Shown here piece after piece: positions 17,341 through 27,126 of a stretch of 64,000 bases of DNA (within the stretch, counting starts at the first letter, position 1; the number at the start of each line of letters is the position of its first letter). The position numbers and the translations under genes were made by a program. The notes under the pieces were generated by a model. That model ran no database searches. It saw only the letters and a list, made by a program, of their open reading frames with translations, and was not told where the DNA came from. The stretch is taken from assembly GCA_949358305.1 (NCBI GenBank), contig CASHSZ010000084.1, forward strand, positions 1-64,000, written 5' to 3'. The DNA comes from Strigamia acuminata. Taxonomy: Eukaryota; Arthropoda; Chilopoda; Geophilomorpha; Linotaeniidae.

Positions 17341-18496
17341 TGCTGCTACTTGAATTTGGTTCCTGTGGCGGTGAAGGTCGCTCGGGTCGGGCTTCCAGCG
17401 CAGCTAGTTCTAACATAAGTTGTTGTTTACGATAGTGCGTAAAACGTCTGGCGTCGTTGGACGTGGAAGGTTTAGTTTCGGCTTCACCTCTGGACTTGTC
17501 CACGGATTTCAACACGGTGGGGGATGAGGGGTTTGCTTCTGAAAGAGGTGCAAACTGATCAACGAGACCCAAATGTTTATACTCAGTTTTGCGATGAGAG
17601 TCGAGTAGTAATCGATTGTCCACGTCGTTTCCCATTTGGATTGCTTCGTCGATTGTTTTGACGTGCATTGTTCTTAAAAGTTGGACGACGTCGGACAACA
17701 GCATGTTCTGTGCCTTCTCCCATTGTAGTCCAGGGTCCGTGTAGCCTGCAATTTCTAAATAGTATATTATTTCGCTGAGGAAAGTCATGGTGGATTCTCC
17801 ACTGCGTTGCTTGCGATTTGCAATTTTCACGTTGGCAGCCGCTGAATTCATGGAGAATGCCTTACGAAACAATGCCTCGAAATCATTCCATGTTTTGGGT
17901 TTTGGTTTGAGTGCCAACCACCAACGTTGCGCCTTGTTACGGGTTGCTTGAATTATATTTACTTTCAAATACTCCTCCTCGGGCATGCGTGTGGAATACA
18001 TATGCGCATATAATTGCGCAAGAAACAAATTAACAGAGTCAAGTGTGGCCTTCTCAGGGTCAAAATGGGGGAGTTTTTCTTTATAATTGTTATATCCTCG
18101 TGAAGAGTCCTCTCCCCTTACTCGAATTGAGGGCAAGGACAATTGGGCCCTTATTCCGGATGGGTGCCCGGTGTTATTAATTTTGGCACATAACAAAGAA
18201 TTCATCACCTGCTGATTGGCTTTCGTTGAATCCACAATTTGTGATGCCACGGATGGACATTGAGTAAAAGTAGTGGCCTGCGTCATTACCGGTGGCGTTG
18301 TTGTTGTAGACGTCGGTTGCGCAGTGATGGTTGTGTGCGCAATTTGTTGTTGGTGGTTCGCTCCTCCACACTGAGGAACTTCCGTGGAAAGTTCATTTCC
18401 TAATGGTGCCGAATTGCCTATTACCCTTATGGATCCATGAGAGGACCCACCATCCTCGGACGGGGGTGTCGTCGGACGTGGAGGGCTAGTGCCTTG
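17105..18496 (-). CDS. gag: Element A Gag, main part with capsid-like domain
   Basis: The frame is open from just after a TAA (18499-18497) to a TGA (17107-17105); the first ATG is at 18286 (393 aa). A gypsy-type capsid helix region is visible around residues 83-145 of that product (NKAQRWWLALKPKPKTWNDF), with a serine/acid-rich tail. I see no CCHC knuckle. The part upstream of the ATG (18287-18496) is also open and low-complexity, so the product may begin earlier. Confidence 0.8.
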   Translation of the reverse strand, partial: QGTSPPRPTTPPSEDGGSSHGSIRVIGNSAPLGNELSTEVPQCGGANHQQQIAHTTITAQPTSTTTTPPVMTQATTFTQCPSVASQIVDSTKANQQVMNSLLCAKINNTGHPSGIRAQLSLPSIRVRGEDSSRGYNNYKEKLPHFDPEKATLDSVNLFLAQLYAHMYSTRMPEEEYLKVNIIQATRNKAQRWWLALKPKPKTWNDFEALFRKAFSMNSAAANVKIANRKQRSGESTMTFLSEIIYYLEIAGYTDPGLQWEKAQNMLLSDVVQLLRTMHVKTIDEAIQMGNDVDNRLLLDSHRKTEYKHLGLVDQFAPLSEANPSSPTVLKSVDKSRGEAETKPSTSNDARRFTHYRKQQLMLELAALEARPERPSPPQEPNSSSSSESEPEVDTKKSCRRSCAKGEHFSKFHHNRATCRSPKEPCLFYLRCYICAITKTSNKCQVSRKRCSLAQNKKGLVVHD

Positions 18497-18901
18497 TTAG
18501 TAAATGCTACGCATTTCTTTGAGTAATCCCTGTGCCTGAACGAAAAACTGATTACGAATATCACACATCAACAAAGCTTCGGAATGTAAAATTGCCGGAT
18601 TCATTGATATTCCTGACACGCCAGGAGTGAAGAAAGCTGGAGGCACGAGCTGATACGCTGGTGTTGACGTAGCAACTGTTGTTGGCGCAGAAATGTTTAC
18701 ACCAGGTATCGGAGCCGACATGTTGGCTTGCAAAGTTTGCGGCATTGAATTTGCAATGGTTATCAATAACTCACTTTGTTCCGCTCGTGCTCGCCTTAAA
18801 CGCTCATAACGCTGCCAGTCGAGAGACGAAGCCAGCTCGTCCAAATCAAAGGGGTCTCTTACAGTGGGGTTTTCCTCACCGTTTCCCAACTCATTCGACA
18901 T
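18497..18901 (-). CDS. Element A 5'-most ORF, probable N-terminal Gag segment (134 aa)
   Basis: It starts with ATG at 18901, about 80 nt from the primer-binding site. It has an acidic N-terminus, then a predicted helical stretch and a hydrophobic/proline-rich part. It stops at a TAA and the same frame continues as gag, so it is best seen as the N-terminal part of Gag cut by a stop codon. No domain recognised. Confidence 0.6.
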   Translation of the reverse strand: MSNELGNGEENPTVRDPFDLDELASSLDWQRYERLRRARAEQSELLITIANSMPQTLQANMSAPIPGVNISAPTTVATSTPAYQLVPPAFFTPGVSGISMNPAILHSEALLMCDIRNQFFVQAQGLLKEMRSIY

Positions 18902-18980
18902 GATGAAAAAATAATGAAAATGATTAATAATTTAAACGAAAACTTAACTTTCTTGCGCGTTTTCAGCCTAAATAAACGAG

Positions 18981-18999
18981 AATCCTGTCAGGCTCGCCA
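18981..18999 (-). promoter_or_regulatory. Primer-binding site of element A
   Basis: On the minus strand TGGCGAGCCTGACAGGATT follows the LTR end ...GTGACAACA directly. The complement ends in TCGCCA, which fits the 3' end of an arginine tRNA; the tRNA identity is tentative. Confidence 0.7.
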
Positions 19000-19676
19000 T
19001 GTTGTCACGATTAATTCTGTTGGTATAATTAATTCCTAACAATATCGCGCAAAAACTAATTCGCGCAATAGTAATGGGCAAAGTTCGTAGATTTCCCTAA
19101 ACGTTGTTTCCTTCAAATGAGGACATCCAGAAACTCAGGAAACCTAATACTCGCGTTTGACTAACATAATTTATATTGGACAGTTCCTTGCTTACGGCGG
19201 GTGTTGTAGTCGTAAAAGAATGGAAGCACGGTGATATTAACCTAAAGTGGAAAGGAGATATCATCGGGCAGTGATAATATAAAAGATGGCGGCATTGAAA
19301 ATAGCGCAATAGGGTTAGATGTGGAGGCGCTTGTTGAAGGCGCAAATAATAGAGGACTAAATCTAAATGTTACTAAAGGAGAATGGTGTTATCCAATAGA
19401 GAGCATAAGAAGAAGTGATTAAACTTAGGATGATTGGAAAGAGGAAAACTCAGTCATGTGACTGGTCAGATCAATTAGAGAAGGGGGGTGGAAAGGTGAA
19501 AATAGGAGTTCAATTGTTAAGAATAATGATATGCGCATCATCCAGATTGCGCATTCATTAAATGAAGATGAGCAATAGAGATGAATCATCACAAGTGAGA
19601 GAAACAAGAAAATATTATAAGAAATAAAATTGGGTTATTCTAAATTAAAAATAGGCGGGTAGACGTGCCCGTGACA
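19000..19676 (-). repeat. 5' LTR of element A
   Basis: The full LTR is 677 bp. On the minus strand it starts TGTCACGGGC at 19676 and ends GTGACAACA next to the primer-binding site. It differs from the window-start copy by two substitutions over 646 bp. Confidence 0.93.
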
Positions 19677-21908
19677 ATATCAAAGTAATTAAACAAAAAT
19701 TTTACTTATTACTTCAATCTCTATTAGTCCACACTTCAATTGCCTCCAGCTAAAGCTACAATTCACGTGTATCACGTTGATTGTTTGTCTGAATAGTTGT
19801 AAATTCCACCACTAGGTGGAGTTTAAGGGTAACCATTTCCGGAAACGTGCCCTTCAGCCTGGACAATAGGAGTGACTAGTCCTTCTCTATTTGTCCAAGG
19901 CTGAATCATCCTGCTCTGGACATTTCCGAGCGGATTAAATGTTCTAAAGTAAAAAAAAAATTAAGTAAGTAAATAAGAAAAAGAACAAGAACGCATTAAA
20001 CCTTAGGTTGAAACTATTCTTGCCCCTTTTCTTCGAGTAATCCTTAGCCAGTTTCATTAGCCCACTGCTTGGACTTCAGAGATGTTTCTTTGCTACTGAT
20101 ACCTGGCTGTCATCTGGCATTTACTGAACCATCTCAAAAGAAATGCCCTCTTCTTTTCTCCGGGATACTAAAACATTTACAGACAAAAGGCTCGGTCTCT
20201 TGGTTAGGCACCGGAAAGGGGAATTCTTCCAGCACGGCCACTATTCACTCTTCAATCGATGGTGGGGACCCTGTTACTGAGACAAGCTCGGTCATAATGG
20301 CCTTTTTTGCTGGATTATACATTCGGTAGGACTGAGTCTTCCATTTAGCATCCTTTTTGAAGGTAATGCCCAGTCTGGTGGTGAATCAGTCTCCACACTG
20401 TCGGTGCCGAGAGTTCGCATACGGGTGAGTGAGCAGTCGGACTCCCTAGTTTCGCAGGGGGCCGTCCACCCAGGCATGGAGTCACTGGTGAAAACTCCCC
20501 TTTTTGGGTTTAAATTGATCCCGGTACGTCTCATAAACTTATGTCTGGCATTGTTTTTGAGGATTATTAAATTAATAGGAGTGAAGTCATGTCTGGAGCC
20601 ACTTCCACCTCTACATCGCACGAATTGACTTTGATCTTAATCACAGTTCGAGTCATTTTGCGACCTGAATTTGCAATGTCACATTAGACATAAATGTTGG
20701 AGCTTTTATAGCCTGTTTTTTTAAAAAAATTTAAATATTTGTTTTAATTTAAATAAAATGGATGGCAATGCCACCTGATGACATAATTTGCTCGCTTAAC
20801 ACAAAGTGTAATTTGCCTAAGTGGGGTGTGATTTATTCCAACCGCACAAACTTTATTTATTTATTTCTTTCCTGACGAATGAAATTATAACAGCAGAGAA
20901 AATCAAATTTATGACAAAAATAAAAAATTAATATCAGAAAAAAGCAAAGAGTGGGATTATTTATTTCTTAATATTTAAATGAATTTGACATAAAAAATAA
21001 ACCAGATACAGGTTTTACATTTTAATCAGGAATCGATAGATCATGAATCGGGAAATTTTTCAACCACCTCGATGGCTTCATCGTCCGAGGAAATGTCAAT
21101 GACCTCGATTAGGTCAATTGGGATCAAATTCCACGGCGCATTAGACATTTTTGAAAAAGCTAAAGGTTTGAAAAGAAGATTAGCCTGAGAGTGAAATGGT
21201 GTAAAGATTGGAACAAAATTCTAACAAAATTTCTAACAAAAACTAACTATCTTATCAAAAAAGCTAAAATCGTATTTGGATATTCTCTCACAAAGACGTA
21301 GTGGCTGATCCACAAAGATCTGACAACACTTCCTAATGAAACTAACAAATCTAAACAAAAAAGCTAAGCAGTAAGCATATATTATTACAATATTTACTAT
21401 ACCTTTTTTCTTATCTTCTTTGGATTGCTTTCCAAAGAAGCTGGTTAACTTGGTTTCTTTCAACACCTTTCTTTCTGTTTGGGGTCCTACAGTAAAGGAT
21501 TTCTCTATTTCTTTACTTGAACTTATTGCTGAAACAATACCTGCCTTCTTCATTGTCGCTATACTGAATGCCGTTCTATAAAAACAATCAATAAAGGTGA
21601 AATATTAATTTAGTTCTTGATCGTTATCCTTATTTATTAATTCAAAGTATAGATCTTTTAGACATCTAATTAATTTTCTTTATTAACATAGATAAGTGGA
21701 ATATAACATAAAATATATTAATTAAATTTAAGAACTGAGATGCAATGATTCATATTCTAATTAGCTTATTAAAACAACATGTATGACAATTTTAAGTAAA
21801 AAAATCCACTCTTTAGTTATAAATAATGACAAATGTGACAGTTTTATGTAAGAGATCCATTAATTATCTGTAAATAATGTCATATGAGGGATTGATGCTA
21901 TTTGTATA
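19677..21908. other. Intergenic stretch, no gene recognised
   Basis: AT-rich DNA right of element A. The short ORFs around 20069-20628 have no recognisable domain and overlap on both strands. A diverged inverted repeat (TTCAGCCTGGACAA / TTGTCCAAGGCTGAA) lies at about 19854-19908. A roughly 47-bp block at 21325-21371 recurs at 22711-22756. Confidence 0.5.
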
Positions 21909-22674
21909 CAGGGTGTCCCAAATGAACGAAGCCAGCCAAATATTTCCTGAGCTATTGCATCTAGGCCAACTTTGATGAAGCGATCATATAGGAAGTTGGG
22001 TGAGAGCAATCCAATGATGTCATCAAATTTGACCTTGCAGGCCATTTTCAAGGTCATTCAATTGCTAACTTCTAAACCAATCAGGTTAGAGCAAAAAAGT
22101 CAATTACAAAGTTGTAGAGCGCCATCAAATTAGTACTATCCAACTTATCTTAGTCATCCTAAGTTAAATGTTTTCTTTTTAAAAAGGAGACAAATCAGAA
22201 AAAAATTCAGCAAAGTGAATTTTTTTTATTCTTGTGATAAAATAATTATTGAGCATTAAAAAAAGGCAGTGGTTTTTCTTGTTTACTTGCATAATGATGC
22301 ACATTTGAATACGTTTATTTAAGTAATTCAATATTTTTGTAATAGAAATTTAAGTTTTGTCACAATGGCTGGCTTTATTTCAGCTGATTTGTCCCTTTTT
22401 TTAAAAAGAAAACATTTAACTTAAGATAACTAAGATAAGTTGGGTAGTACTAATTTGATGGCGCTCTACAACTTTGTAATTGACTTTTTTGCTCTAACCT
22501 GATTGGTTTAGAAGTTAGCAAGTGAATGACTTTGAAAATCGCCTTCAAGGTCAAATTTGATGACATCATTGGATTGCTCTCACCCAACTTCCTATATGAT
22601 CGCTTCATCAAAGTTGGCCTAGATGCAATTGCTCAGAAAATATTTGACTGGCTTCGTTCATTTGGGACACCCTG
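21909..22674. mobile_element. Foldback/MITE-like element FB1, TA target duplication
   Basis: The termini are CAGGGTGTCCCAAAT and its complement, flanked by TA (21907-21908, 22675-22676). The two arms are inverted copies of each other over roughly 290 bp, with a ~190-bp centre. No coding capacity: the 65-codon ORF at 21860-22057 is arm sequence. TA target site and long terminal inverted repeats fit a non-autonomous Tc1/mariner-type element. It shares design with FB2 at 27127. Confidence 0.85.
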
Positions 22675-22969
22675 TATTATAATAAATATAAGTAAATAGT
22701 ATAAAAAGAATCTGGCAACACTTTCTAATTAAACTAACAAATCTAACCTAAAAAGCTAAGCTGGTGGTTGGATTTTATCCCACAGGCGATAGTAGCTAAA
22801 TGTATTAAGTTCTGACCACATATCCCTAAAGAAACTAACAAAAGCTTACGAGGGTGTGCTGGTCCTCGTACGGTAGCTTCCAAAAACGCTTACTGGTCCC
22901 TTTTATGGTTACCCTCAGTGGATGCTTTGATTTCCTCTTGGTATGTGGCGAATTCTTCAAGATTTACGG

Positions 22970-23080
22970 AATCCGGAGACTGGATGAAAAAACAGTAAAA
23001 TTTACGCAACAGAAAATGTTTCCAGCAGTTTGTGGAAGATTACACTGGAATACACTGATGATGATGATGAAACACAAATA
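22970..23080 (-). mobile_element. Fragment related to the 3' region of element A
   Basis: The stretch AAAATGTTTCCAGCAGTTTGTGGAAGATTACAC and the following GATGATGATGA...AAACACAAA match 7228-7315 of element A with several substitutions. It is a remnant of a related element or of a shared repeat. Confidence 0.55.
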
Positions 23081-23333
23081 TTTACTGCCAAAACGGCGAC
23101 CTCGATGAATGGTGGCTTTGGATTGGGCACAAAATTGGGTCTGAAACACCCAGCCATGCCCAGCTGATGCATCTTGTATTGGGTTGTTGGAACCCATTGC
23201 TTCTTTCATTCCGGTACTGGTAGGAAAGAGTCCTGATATGGTTGTACCACCTCGGCCATGGTCTGGTCGAGGCGTTTAAAGTTGCGGTCGAGCACTTCTC
23301 GTCATATCTGCCGTGCGCTATTTCCAACACGTT

Positions 23334-23985
23334 TTAATCCGGAAACCATATTTGATGCGTTTCTGTATCAATTTTAGCTTTGAATCTTTGTAACAAATCT
23401 AGGCCCATTATCCCACTGGCTGTAACCTGATTCCCCACAGCTCCAGTCATATAGCGCTGGTGCATCTGGTATTGCGTCTTACCAAAATGCTCGGGTTTTG
23501 ATGTAACTGGCGAAAACCCTATTCTTTCCTGTTCCTCCAAAAAGGCTTGGTGTTTGACCAAATAGGTTGCCGCAACTTCGCCTGCATCTTTACGAAGTCT
23601 CAGCATAAACTTCATTGACAAATTTTTGTCTGTTAGTATCTGGATGGCAGTAAATCTCGTAATCTTGCACCTCTTCGTACACCATTGGGTACTCATCTCT
23701 CAACAAGGAATTCCAAACTGGCTCGTGTGGATCCTCTTCCTCGGAGATTTCTTGTCGTAACGCATACGCATCCAGCATACTTCCGGAACAAATTCTTTTT
23801 GTCGTGCCCCAATACTTTTTCAACTGGTTGGTGAGCCACTTCCGCACTTGCCATGCATTATAGCTCATCCTTTCAACACTGTTCGGACCTTGTCTGGAAT
23901 TTTCCCTCGAAAAATATTGAGTCTGATGATAGCGCCGGTGATAAGCGTCCCAGGATCCCATTGCCTGCTCAGTATATGAAAACAA
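23334..23985 (-). pseudogene. Decayed retroelement ORF with retropepsin-like end
   Basis: Two frames join on the minus strand. 23985-23590 gives a hydrophilic part; 23696-23334 gives a part ending GIMGLDLLQRFKAKID, which resembles the conserved C-terminal (I/L)(I/L)G(M/L)D(F/L)L motif of retroelement aspartic proteases. The change of frame near 23600-23690 means it is broken. It lies right of a fragment like element A's 3' region, so it may come from a relative of A. No RT or integrase found nearby. Confidence 0.5.
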
Positions 23986-24740
23986 TCGTATTAATCAAAG
24001 AACGAAACAATAATAATTTCTTTTGCGTGTGTGACATTAATTTTGAAATTTGCCATAAAGTTTCGCCATTTAATTTCGTTTTGGATTGCTAGATGGCGCC
24101 CCTTCCACGTTGTTTGCGGTGTTAACTGATTTTTGGAAATTTGTTGGAAACCATTGATACAACATTCTTTTAAAAATAAAGTAATGCTTTTTAGTATCTT
24201 GACGCAGCTATGTACGAGCATTTACGGCACGAGGTTCAAAACCTCACAGCCACTGACTGAAAGCAGAAGACCGTCAATAATCTAAAAAGAAAAAAAAATT
24301 AATTAATTAAATTAAATTTGGTGTGAAAACAGAATGCTTACCATTACATCTATCGGGTTCGGACACCGTTCTAGGTTGGGGCATCCAATGCTGTACATAC
24401 CTAACGATCCCAGTGGCACATACGGATAATATCTCGCGCTAAAAAGCAGCCAATTGCACAAAATGCACCTAATAAACAAAAATAAAAATAAATTAATAAA
24501 ATAAAAAAGATTATATACCGGTAATTTTACGCTTACAAAGCGTCTGCCCCATCGAAAGTTAGCCGTAATACGGTTGCGGATGTGCGATGACTTGGGCCTT
24601 CCTCGCGGTTAGGTATGTTATGTATTTTTTTAGAATAGTCCATCTATAAGTAGAACTTGAGAAAAATATAAATATCTCTTGGCCAAAGAAAAGAAATTAA
24701 CAATTTCACCAGAAGCTGCTGCTGCATCATTAAACCTAAC
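23986..24740. other. Intergenic stretch without recognised gene
   Basis: AT-rich; short ORFs lack recognisable content. No RNA gene or repeat structure stands out by eye. Confidence 0.4.
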
Positions 24741-24993
24741 CTAGCAAGTGAAGTTCCATAGTCAGGGACCGTGTGGTTGATAATGTTAACCTTCAAGTAG
24801 TCGTTGTTGGCCACCTTCTTGATGGTCACCTCAGTGGACGCTTCCTCGGACTCCTCCGGTCTACTTTTACCAATTTTCAACGTTCCTTCTTCTTCCACTT
24901 CGCCCTTTTTCGTGGCTTTCTTCAAGACTACGATTTCGCTGATGTCTTCGGGCACCTCTTCCTTCTTAGTCTTCACAGTCACAGTGACCTTTT
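24741..24993 (-). CDS. Candidate internal exon of a PEVK/titin-like or other acidic-repeat protein
   Basis: On the minus strand a possible acceptor (GCTAACAG) precedes 24993 and a possible donor (CTAG/GTTAGG) follows 24741. The frame is open across this interval and encodes a charged segment rich in Lys, Glu and Val (KKEEVPEDISEIVVLKKATK, then EEASTEVTIKKV). This style is seen in PEVK/elastic segments of arthropod titin-like muscle proteins, but low-complexity charge patterns are weak evidence. No flanking exons were recognised, so this could be one exon of a large gene, a duplicated piece or an unrelated protein. Confidence 0.35.
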
Positions 24994-25252
24994 CTGTTAG
25001 CGTCTGGCTTTATATCTCTAGAAGTGTTGTCAAGTGAAGAAACACACATGTATGTGAGTCGCCATCTTGGAGACTTTTTAATGTAATATTAAAAGCTAAC
25101 ATCAGATGGTGTCATACAAAACAATAATAAAACAAGTGCCATCTCTTATCACAAATAATAAATACATGAACTGAAAATGATCGTCTGCCACGATCTAGAG
25201 AGGAAGAGCGAATTATTTTAACAAACTTTCCCTAATTTGCTGCTTCCCGTAC

Positions 25253-25520
25253 AGAAGTCATATTGGCAACTCTTGATCCTTTACGCCACCATTTACGTGG
25301 CACTCACTTTGTGCGGTAAACGTTACATGAGATCGCGTGCCAGCTTCGATTTGCGCCCTGTGGAATGTGAGTTTGGCTCTGTTCAGCATCGCGGGAACGT
25401 GTCGTTTTCTACCAGAACTCGTGCACGTCTGGACCAAATTTGGATTCCACTTCACCGTGTGCAATGCCAGTAACAACGGTCCTCTATCAATACTTTTCTT
25501 TCAGGAGCAAAAGCAGTGAT
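25253..25520 (+). pseudogene. ELOVL6-like fatty-acid elongase fragment (pseudogene)
   Basis: After a possible acceptor (TTCCCGTACAG) one frame reads KSYWQLLILYATIYVALTLC and CGKRYMRSRASFDLR; the next frame reads ALWNVSLALFSIAGTCRF and FTVCNASNNGP. In order these match the membrane segment, the FxLRxPLxLWxxxLAxFSIxG block and the C(D/N)xSxxNGP block of the very-long-chain fatty-acid elongase ELOVL6. Residues expected between FDLR and ALW are missing and the frame changes there (about 25357), indicating a small deletion. The homology stops after NNGP, well before the HxxHH catalytic box, and a repeat begins at 25521. It is therefore a truncated, frameshifted copy. Working copies would elongate C16 acyl-CoA in the ER membrane. 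Confidence 0.72.
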
Positions 25521-25652
25521 GCGCAATTAGCTCAAACGGGTGCAACTAGTGGTTATTACACCATATTGCACCATAACGGTTAATAACCGTCTTCACCCCG
25601 GACAACCTGGGGTGATATGTGCCTAGAGAGGATTTTTCCCCTCGGTCACATG
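25521..25652. repeat. Copy 1 of a ~130-bp repeat with a GC-rich hairpin
   Basis: Begins GCGCAATTAGCT and ends CCTCGGTCACATG. It contains TTCACCCCGG-ACAA-CCTGGGGTGATATG, which can fold as a hairpin with one bulged base. It matches 25812-25933 with scattered substitutions. Confidence 0.75.
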
Positions 25653-25811
25653 ATCTGACTTGGCGTGTGCCACAGTCAAATTAATTAGAAGACAATTAAT
25701 TTTATCTTCTAAGTTGGTGAATATTTTGAGATCACCACATGTTGTGGATTGTGTATTTTAGTCAAGAGTCCCGATTGAAGCTAGGGCGTGAGCCTGGCAT
25801 GCTTCAATATT

Positions 25812-25933
25812 GCGCAATTAGCTAAAACTGGTGCAACAAAGGATTATTGCACCATAACGGCTAATTGCCGTTTTCACCCCGGTTAACCTGGGGTGATATG
25901 TGCCTAGGGAAGTTTTCTCCCCTTGGTCACATG
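25812..25933. repeat. Copy 2 of the ~130-bp hairpin repeat
   Basis: Same order of blocks as 25521-25652, including the hairpin CACCCCGGTTAACCTGGGGTG. It directly abuts a fragment of the multicopy family seen at 37892, so the repeat may have inserted into or recombined with that sequence. Confidence 0.75.
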
Positions 25934-25941
25934 TCTTTGTC

Positions 25942-26012
25942 CTAAAAATCGCCATCTCTTCTTCACAAGTCATGGACACTTGGACCACCACCTCCAACAA
26001 ATCCCAATTATT
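25942..26012 (-). pseudogene. Short fragment of the multicopy family at 37892-39262
   Basis: The minus strand encodes NWDLLEVVVQVSMTCEEEMA followed by IF, against NWDLLEKVVEVSITCEQEMA followed by IF near 38030-38095. Nucleotide similarity is also clear (GCCATCTCTT(C/G)TTCACAAGT(C/A)ATGGACACTT). Only about 24 codons are left. Confidence 0.7.
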
Positions 26013-26283
26013 ATCGAAAATTAGCAATAAAAAAGAATAAAACTTGTATTATTTCATATAATGCCTTCTTAATATTTGATCGCTAAGTCTAGTTATTGCT
26101 GAAAATCTGGCGGCAACTGTAGGAATTATTCCTCTGGGCCACCGTACCGTACGCCGTTAAGCTTAAAGATTCGTTCTGTCAATAACTGTGCTCATGATTT
26201 AAGTCATGTAGTCCCTGTAGCCATGTAAAGCAGCCATGTTGATCCACGCCAAGTCGAAGCACTAACGTCGAGGATGTTGTTTC

Positions 26284-26640
26284 TTCCGTCAGTTGGCACG
26301 CATTCTTTCGAAGCCTTCGTTTTCTAGTTTATCGTCATTACTGGGTATTTATTCAAATTAATTAATTTAGTTTCAAACTTTACAGATTGGTAGGAGTTGT
26401 ATGGACACGATTTTGATTTTTCTTTGTTGAATTTACGAGGCCGTTGCCTCCGCCATTGTCCGTCAGTTGGCACACGTTTTTCGAAGCCTTCGTTTTCTAG
26501 TTAATCATCGTCACTGGGTATTTATTCATTGATTTAACTTCAAGCTTTTCACATTGGTAGGTCTTCAATCAAGGAGTTGTGTGGACACAGTTTTATTATT
26601 TTATTTGTTCAATTTTCCATGGCGTTGCCGCCGCCATTGT
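26284..26640. repeat. Two tandem ~175-180 bp units
   Basis: Units 26284-26458 and 26459-26640 share TCCGTCAGTTGGCAC, TTCGAAGCCTTCGTTTTCTAGTT, CACTGGGTATTTATTCA (with ATTACTGGG in unit 1), GTAGGAGTTG or GGAGTTGTGTGGACAC, and the ending CGTTGCC(T/G)CCGCCATTGT. Non-coding in appearance. Confidence 0.75.
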
Positions 26641-26723
26641 GTAATTTCTAGTCAGCCGCGTGAGCGTAAATTGATAATTTGATTCGTTTCATTGAAGATT
26701 TCACGAAGATATTTTATTGTGTG

Positions 26724-26960
26724 AATTGGGGGCAGGAAATCCAACTCTCTACCTCCTCGTGGTTGCCCCTGGGCCACTGGTCAGTTATTGCAGTGGTGCT
26801 GAATGAGAGCTCTGGTCTAGTGTTTTGAATTTGAATTTTATTCTTTGGTATTGTTAGCCTGCGTTCTAGTTTATGGGTGTAGCGTTTACCAAATGCATGA
26901 TATTGCTGTTGTAAGACTGTATATTCCATTCTATGAATGCAGCGTGGAGCAATTTTAACA
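26724..26960. repeat. Interspersed repeat, related to 34405-34660
   Basis: Both places carry AAATCCAACTCTCTACCTCC(T/A)CGTGGT(T/C), then GAGAGCTCTGGTC, then repeated TATTGTAAGAC/TGTAAGCCCGC blocks. The copies are diverged. No coding content seen. Confidence 0.55.
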
Positions 26961-27126
26961 TGGTGTTCACATCTAAACACTTAGCAATTCATTGCTTTAA
27001 CTAATTAAACATCAATTAATTAAGTTGTGGTGAAAGAATGATTATTTTTACATTTTTATTCATTCACATTCCTTTCCTCACCAACAGGAATATTATTTGA
27101 TGTGATAAATATTAGATACGGATATA

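Larger units (their letters stand above)
1..19676 (-). mobile_element. Element A: long Ty3/gypsy LTR retrotransposon with extra 3' ORF (left end outside window)
   Basis: The sequence at 1-646 recurs at 19031-19676 with only two mismatches (positions 275 and 571), so these are the two LTRs of one young element. On the minus strand the order is LTR, primer-binding site (18999-18981), gag, protease-RT-RNase H, integrase, a 948-codon ORF, a long 3' non-coding part, a polypurine tract (659-647) and the second LTR. Domain order PR-RT-RH-IN is that of Ty3/gypsy. A second retroelement (742-6051) is inserted in the 3' non-coding part. Without that insert the visible element is about 14.4 kb, large for the superfamily. 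The left LTR is cut by the window edge, so the target-site duplication cannot be checked. Confidence 0.9.

Noticed and set aside
20069-20621. Overlapping ORFs on both strands
   Set aside because: No recognised domain, no splice context and no repeat partner; treated as chance.
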